DNA of 64,000 nucleotides. It comes from Istiophorus platypterus. Lineage: Eukaryota; Chordata; Actinopteri; Istiophoriformes; Istiophoridae. The stretch spans positions 13,023,714-13,087,713 of the forward strand of contig CM029111.1 in assembly GCA_016859345.1 (NCBI GenBank), in the 5' to 3' direction. Positions 61,301 to 64,000 of the stretch are shown here, in pieces. A program made the translations under genes and the position numbers. Position 1 is the stretch's first letter. The number at the start of each line of letters is the position of its first letter. Below the pieces are notes generated by a model that made no database searches, had not been told where the DNA came from, and saw only the letters and a program-made list of their open reading frames with translations.

Positions 61301-63331
61301 TAAAACAAAGTTCTTATCTTAGGTTGGGTCAGAACGAAGTAGGATGTCTCTAGTCCTAGTTGCTTTGTCTCTAGTCCAGGTTGCTGTGCTACCTTCATTA
61401 TTTCTTTGATGATGGAAAGAACTTTTAGGGAAGTTCAATTCACCCGAATCACCTGAATTCTGTGGCTCCAACACAGATGAACACGCAGGTGACTATGAGG
61501 CAAGTGAAAGTGATGGAGCTGAGGATTCTGCTGAACAGGTCGAGCATCCAAGTTGTACAAAGCGAAGCCAAGATCCACAGGAATTAGTCAATGGTAAGAG
61601 ACCACGAGTGGTGCATTAATGCATGGGGGTGTATTATGCATATTCATGTGTGTCTGTTTTCAAGTATACATGTAAGTGACTTAATTTGGCTTAAATTAGC
61701 TCAACGTATGGTAAAACCTTTAATATAACTATTGGCTTGTGCACGTGTCCTAAAGACCGAGGTGACTGTGACGGGACTGAAGACGCCACCGGCTCTGCTG
61801 CACATACGAGGCATAAAAGGCAAGGCCCACTGATAGAAGATTCGGTGATTGGTAAGTGAAGTGTCACGACTGCATGACTGCAAAGGGCCCCAGTTGGATG
61901 CATCCGAACTGTTTATGAAAACGTAATCTATTTTCCGCTGATCGAGTAATCAAACAATTAAGTGGTAACTGAGCGATCTTTTCATTGCCAGATAAATGCT
62001 AGATGATGCTGTTACAGTAATTTCCAGCTAATCTGTTGCTGTTGATGGCGAACTCATGTCCGCTTCTAAGCAACTGACGTCACTAAGTATACATCATATG
62101 CATGTGTAACTTCTGATAACTCTGATAATTTAGGATAATTTAGGATAAAGACACTATATTCATAGAGTCTCTAGATTTTGATACAGAATATTGATTTATG
62201 ATGCTTTTATATTTGATAACAGGGGTGGGGGGAAAATACATCTTCTTGTTGTCCATCTTCATAAAACTAACCAACCAGACCAGATGAGCAACAAACGCTA
62301 CAGCACTTTACAAAACTTTTTTTTAGAAAACTTTAATCACCTCTTGTGGGCCAAGCGAATAACTCGGTCCTGTCATTGCAAAGCCCTGAGCCCATTTAGC
62401 ATTTTGGGTAATGATGGCTCACCCCCCTGTAATAACATAGCAGCAGGGAGGCTGTTCCACACCGCTGGAGATGATCCCTCGGTAAGCACACGGTGCACCG
62501 GAGCACTACGAAGTGTCACTCTTTCTTTTTATTGAATGAAAAAAGCTTTGAATCGTAAAAGAGACTCTGGATCGAAATCACGACACCAAGCATTGGAATC
62601 AAATCGGGAGATTGCCAAAGATCTCCAAACCTACTTACTAGGAGTTGACAACAAATTATGATTCTATTTAGTGATAACCTCCCCCCAAAAATATCGCCTC
62701 CACTGAAATCAATTCCACGACTAATTATATTTTATACTAGTTAATAATCCATTTATTAACAATTTTCCCAGCATGTTGCTTCACATGCCAAGTTGACATG
62801 CTAGTTTGCCTCATCAGGACAGTTCTAAAGAGCTAAATTGTTTTGTCATTTTCATTTAGACAGGAGTAGTCTTGGCAGGTCTGCAATGAGCCAGAGAGGG
62901 GGACTCAATTTTCTGTTGACAATACAAATATTGAATAGAAAAAAAATTGATGGAATAAATATAAATAAAACAGAAAAGCCATCAACAAAAAGTGTATTGA
63001 GAATATTGCAGCGCATTTAAGGCCTCGACAGAGCAGAAAAAAGACTGAAACCATCTTAAAAAGAAAAAAGAAAAACAAGAATTCTGAACAATTTTAGAAA
63101 ACAACATCAAAATGATAAGCTCAAACACTGGCTAATCCTCCTAATCAGCATGGTTAGGTTTCCTGTTCTTATCAGCTATAGTGTCTAACAGTTCCCTGTT
63201 TGTCAGATCCAGGGGTCCAGTTCATCTGTGGATTGTCTGATGTCAACGCTATCATCAATGAGACTGCCGAATTAACCTGCAAGCTCAGCAGTGAAGACTG
63301 TGAGGGAGTCTGGTTCAGAGACGGCAAAAAG
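56624..63331 (+). CDS. igfn1: Immunoglobulin-like and fibronectin type III domain containing 1, N-terminal part (13 exons; continues beyond window)
   Basis: This is the 5' part of igfn1, a skeletal-muscle Z-disc protein known from mammals to bind KY, filamin C and eEF1A. Thirteen exons join in one frame: 56624-56733, 56888-57027, 57154-57253, 57489-57531, 57671-57842, 58692-58890, 59126-59398, 59508-59993, 60711-60815, 60966-61124, 61477-61593, 61756-61851 and 63207-63331. All introns are GT-AG and all phases agree. Order of parts: a basic start with IPGVTITQHVVDMPEGKS, the Ig1 domain, a linker and helical block (LNADRRDYERICDEHGVEDL), half of Ig2, Ig3, a charged linker, four acidic short exons, and the first half of another Ig. 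The signatures PEGKSTPDF, DRRDYERIC and AWLVVE match the family. Zebrafish has several tandem igfn1 copies, so the paralogue is uncertain. The start codon is not resolved. Confidence 0.88.
56888..57027 (+). CDS. igfn1: igfn1 exon: Ig domain 1, first half
   Basis: It enters in phase 1 and leaves in phase 0 (TTAGAG|GTAAGT). It encodes GKLAVFKVVVNGDPKPEVSW and the loop up to GEHILE. The VSW tryptophan and the NGDPKPEV turn are typical of I-set Ig domains. The usual B-strand cysteine is replaced within VFKVVV, as is also common in IGFN1. Confidence 0.9.
57154..57253 (+). CDS. igfn1: igfn1 exon: Ig domain 1, second half
   Basis: It encodes IRKVSAAENDTYKCYAVNEY and then GKAVCATTLSVID. The NDTYKCYAVNEYG segment is the F-strand tyrosine/cysteine motif plus the G-strand turn of an I-set domain. 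It enters in phase 0 and leaves in phase 1. Confidence 0.92.
57489..57531 (+). CDS. igfn1: igfn1 43-bp microexon
   Basis: It encodes ASTNPSDFRKLLRK between a long pyrimidine tract plus CAG and the donor AAAAG|GTAAGA. DFRKLLRK corresponds to the DFRKMLKKR linker of mammalian IGFN1. It enters in phase 1 and leaves in phase 2, so skipping it would shift the frame. Confidence 0.85.
57671..57842 (+). CDS. igfn1: igfn1 exon: conserved charged helical segment
   Basis: It encodes ERFWDAMLNADRRDYERICD, then EHGVEDLHLILKKLEEKKKE and RIQNRFK. It matches the mammalian block TADRKDYEKIC ... LRKLQEMKKEQ, a predicted helix between Ig1 and Ig2. It leaves in phase 0 at TTTAAG|GTATGA. Confidence 0.92.
58034..58136 (+). 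pseudogene. Possible relic of the missing first half of igfn1 Ig domain 2
   Basis: An acceptor-like TTTCTTGTCAG precedes a frame reading KNICTSVDLQIELKVTEKDL before a TGA. In IGFN1 proteins the exon expected here encodes an A-x-F-x-L-x-x-x-L-K-D segment, and VDLQIELKVTEKD resembles it weakly. There is no donor at the end and the frame closes with a stop. It may be an eroded exon or chance. Confidence 0.25.
58359..58391. repeat. (GA)n microsatellite in an igfn1 intron
   Basis: About 16 AG units lie in the intron between 57842 and 58692, followed by AAATTATT. Confidence 0.95.
58692..58890 (+). CDS. igfn1: igfn1 exon: Ig domain 2, second half (diverged)
   Basis: It encodes DGVIPYEEDETERHSLKSVG, then GLIQKDTRLKHVDVDKVNLL and a tail ending ELLEFK. 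DG-x-IPY and HSLKSVG correspond to the start of the second half of Ig2 in mammals (KDGEMIPY ... LRRLG). The usual DxGxYQV motif is degraded to TRLKHVDV. It enters in phase 0, so it can join directly to 57842, giving RFK-DGVIPY with no first half of this domain. Confidence 0.85.
59126..59398 (+). CDS. igfn1: igfn1 exon: Ig domain 3 (single exon)
   Basis: A whole Ig-like domain lies in one phase 1-1 exon. Landmarks are VDFVIKIQEI, AHFECVLTHPLPRISW (B-strand Cys, C-strand Trp), HRLVIKDCTQQDKGIYSAVA (the DxGxY motif, with Ala where the canonical Cys would be) and SCSAWLVVE. It matches the third domain of IGFN1, whose ending is also SSAWLVVE. Confidence 0.93.
59508..59993 (+). CDS. igfn1: igfn1 exon: Lys/Glu/Ala-rich linker
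   Basis: This 486-bp phase 1-1 exon encodes about 162 low-complexity residues. It starts AEVDPTSAGKKKPRKTTLAG, continues with a likely helix (LEKVAREQQIKNQEEMERIL), and then a Gly/Lys/Ala-rich part. It contains a perfect 18-bp tandem duplication at 59732-59767 coding AGLGKT twice. Another donor is possible at 59986 (GACAAG|GTAACA), but only 59993 gives the phase needed by the next exon. A long ORF on the opposite strand is its shadow. Confidence 0.88.
60711..60815 (+). CDS. igfn1: igfn1 exon: acidic module 1
   Basis: This 105-bp phase 1-1 exon encodes DANEGGQSEENEDFGGAANN, then SKYIKHGQETEDREI. It lies between CATACCACAG and AATTG|GTAAGA. It is acidic and probably disordered, without a known domain. 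It resembles the module at 61756-61851 in its middle and end. Confidence 0.75.
60966..61124 (+). CDS. igfn1: igfn1 exon: acidic module 2
   Basis: This 159-bp phase 1-1 exon encodes ESNGKGADVEVNQIQ, then ESDGNKNLTGTVGHSGHTRK and VQWKRQTP. The ESDG...TG...HTR...KRQ pattern recurs in module 4, suggesting exon duplication. Confidence 0.78.
61477..61593 (+). CDS. igfn1: igfn1 exon: acidic module 3
   Basis: This 117-bp phase 1-1 exon encodes DEHAGDYEASESDGAEDSAE, then QVEHPSCTKRSQDPQELVN. Splice sites are CAACACAG and CAATG|GTAAGA. It shares ESDG and a downstream basic TKR segment with the neighbouring modules. Confidence 0.78.
61756..61851 (+). CDS. igfn1: igfn1 exon: acidic module 4
   Basis: This 96-bp phase 1-1 exon encodes DRGDCDGTEDATGSAAHTRH, then KRQGPLIEDSVI. 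The acceptor (CCTAAAG) has a weak pyrimidine tract, and the donor TTG|GTAAGT is strong. Its DG-xx-DATG-xx-HTR-x-KRQ series matches module 2. Confidence 0.75.
61852..63206 (+). other. igfn1: igfn1 intron with repeat-like DNA
   Basis: No further exon with the required phase 1-1 was found in this intron of about 1.35 kb. A short stretch at 62545-62650 (GAATCGTAAAAGAG ... GGAATCAAATCGGGAGATTG) resembles a dispersed teleost repeat. An ORF at 62191-62535 ends near a donor-like TCG|GTAAGC, but its phase does not fit. Confidence 0.55.
63207..63331 (+). CDS. igfn1: igfn1 exon: further Ig domain, first half
   Basis: It encodes DPGVQFICGLSDVNAIINET, then AELTCKLSSEDCEGVWFRDG and KK. The A/B strands with AELTC, the C-strand Trp in VWFRDGKK and the DPGVQF start fit an I-set domain of IGFN1. 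It enters in phase 1 and leaves in phase 0 (AAAAAG|GTTAGT). The second half must lie beyond 64000, as no matching exon is seen in 63332-64000. Confidence 0.92.
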
Positions 63332-64000
63332 GTTAGTCACATGGGTAGAACTCGTCATTTTAAGGGGCACTGTGTCGTCTTCCACCAGTAAAGCAGGGCC
63401 TAAGGGTCTAAGGTCACTTTAGTTCATTCACTTTGCCTTTTAGTTCTGGTGCAGCTCATGTCCCATGTCCCAGCTCATGCCCACTTCTCATGTCTCACAA
63501 ACAAACCAAGAGGTGTAAGCATTAAATCACATGGACTGACCGGTAACCTCATCTTCATCCTGCATCATCACTTCTCCATCAAATTCCCGTAACTGACATT
63601 GGGTCGTGCCGCACTTTAGTGCAGCCTTATGTGTTTGTCTTCTGTGGTGATCACTAAGAAAAAAACGAGTATGAGTAGTTGTAGTAACTGTAACTGAACC
63701 GTGTGTTTTGCAAAGATAGTGACTGTGCGGTTGCTACCTTTCTTTCTCTGAAATCGCTAAAATAAACAGAAGCTCAAGACACTTGTGGTTGAAAAAAAAA
63801 ATTATCTTGCATAATAGAAGCTATACATCGCTCACAGTTTACTATCTACGGACAGATTCAATTACAGTTAAGCTTCTAAATTTATGTTAAAACCGCATAT
63901 CTACTCTCAGATAGTCCTTCAGTTGGTCAAAATAACTACACAGTTGTGGACTAAACAACCGGTCACTAAAAATGGTAAAACACACCAGAGTTTTGGTTGA

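Noticed and set aside
62191..62535. 114-codon ORF with a donor-like TCG|GTAAGC, considered as an extra igfn1 exon
   Set aside because: Phase does not match the neighbouring exons (phase 1 needed, phase 0 obtained) and the peptide resembles no IGFN1 segment.
1..64000. CRISPR arrays, operons, phage or bacterial mobile islands
   Set aside because: No regularly spaced repeats and no prokaryotic gene organisation; the sequence is vertebrate.

Overview
The window is nuclear vertebrate DNA, almost certainly from a ray-finned (probably percomorph) fish. Genes are split by GT-AG introns, there are long AT-rich non-coding stretches and CA/TG and GA microsatellites, and many degenerate interspersed repeats look like ones common in teleost genomes. 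The two genes recognised are vertebrate genes in teleost-like form. No bacterial or phage feature, CRISPR array, rRNA, intact tRNA or intact mobile element was found.

Layout. (1) Positions 1-6877, + strand: the 3' end of a group III metabotropic glutamate receptor gene, best matched to grm4. The penultimate coding exon (3286-3532) encodes TM7 and the proximal cytoplasmic tail. The last coding exon (6828-6877) encodes the end of the tail and the stop. The ligand-binding and main 7TM exons lie upstream of the window. A long 3' UTR may follow, with polyadenylation signals near 7508, 7735 and 11126. (2) About 11.15-56.6 kb: a gene-poor interval of some 45 kb with no exon I can support. It holds dead transposons: a Tc1/mariner relic at 19.25-19.83 kb, a hAT relic at 20.12-21.19 kb and a Tc1-like fragment near 38.6 kb. 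It also holds tRNA-derived SINE copies (14.2 and 40.3 kb), several dispersed teleost-type repeats, a near-perfect 99-bp inverted repeat around 28.3 kb, and microsatellites. (3) About 56.6 kb to the right edge, + strand: the 5' part of igfn1 (immunoglobulin-like and fibronectin type III domain containing 1), a sarcomeric Z-disc protein gene. Thirteen coding exons are assembled here with consistent splice phases; the gene continues past the window.

The igfn1 exons encode a basic N-terminus with the signature PEGKSTPDF, a first Ig domain, a conserved helical segment, what appears to be only the second half of a second Ig domain, a third Ig domain, a Lys/Glu/Ala-rich linker with a small in-frame tandem duplication, four short acidic exons that look like diverged duplicates of each other, and the first half of a further Ig domain. 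Six consecutive exons are symmetric phase 1-1.

The two genes act in different tissues (synaptic signalling and muscle structure), and nothing here suggests they work together. I found no convincing new biological system. The points most worth checking are the modular igfn1 exons, the apparently missing half Ig domain, and the 99-bp inverted repeat. Gene names and repeat families are assigned by recognition from memory, without database searches.
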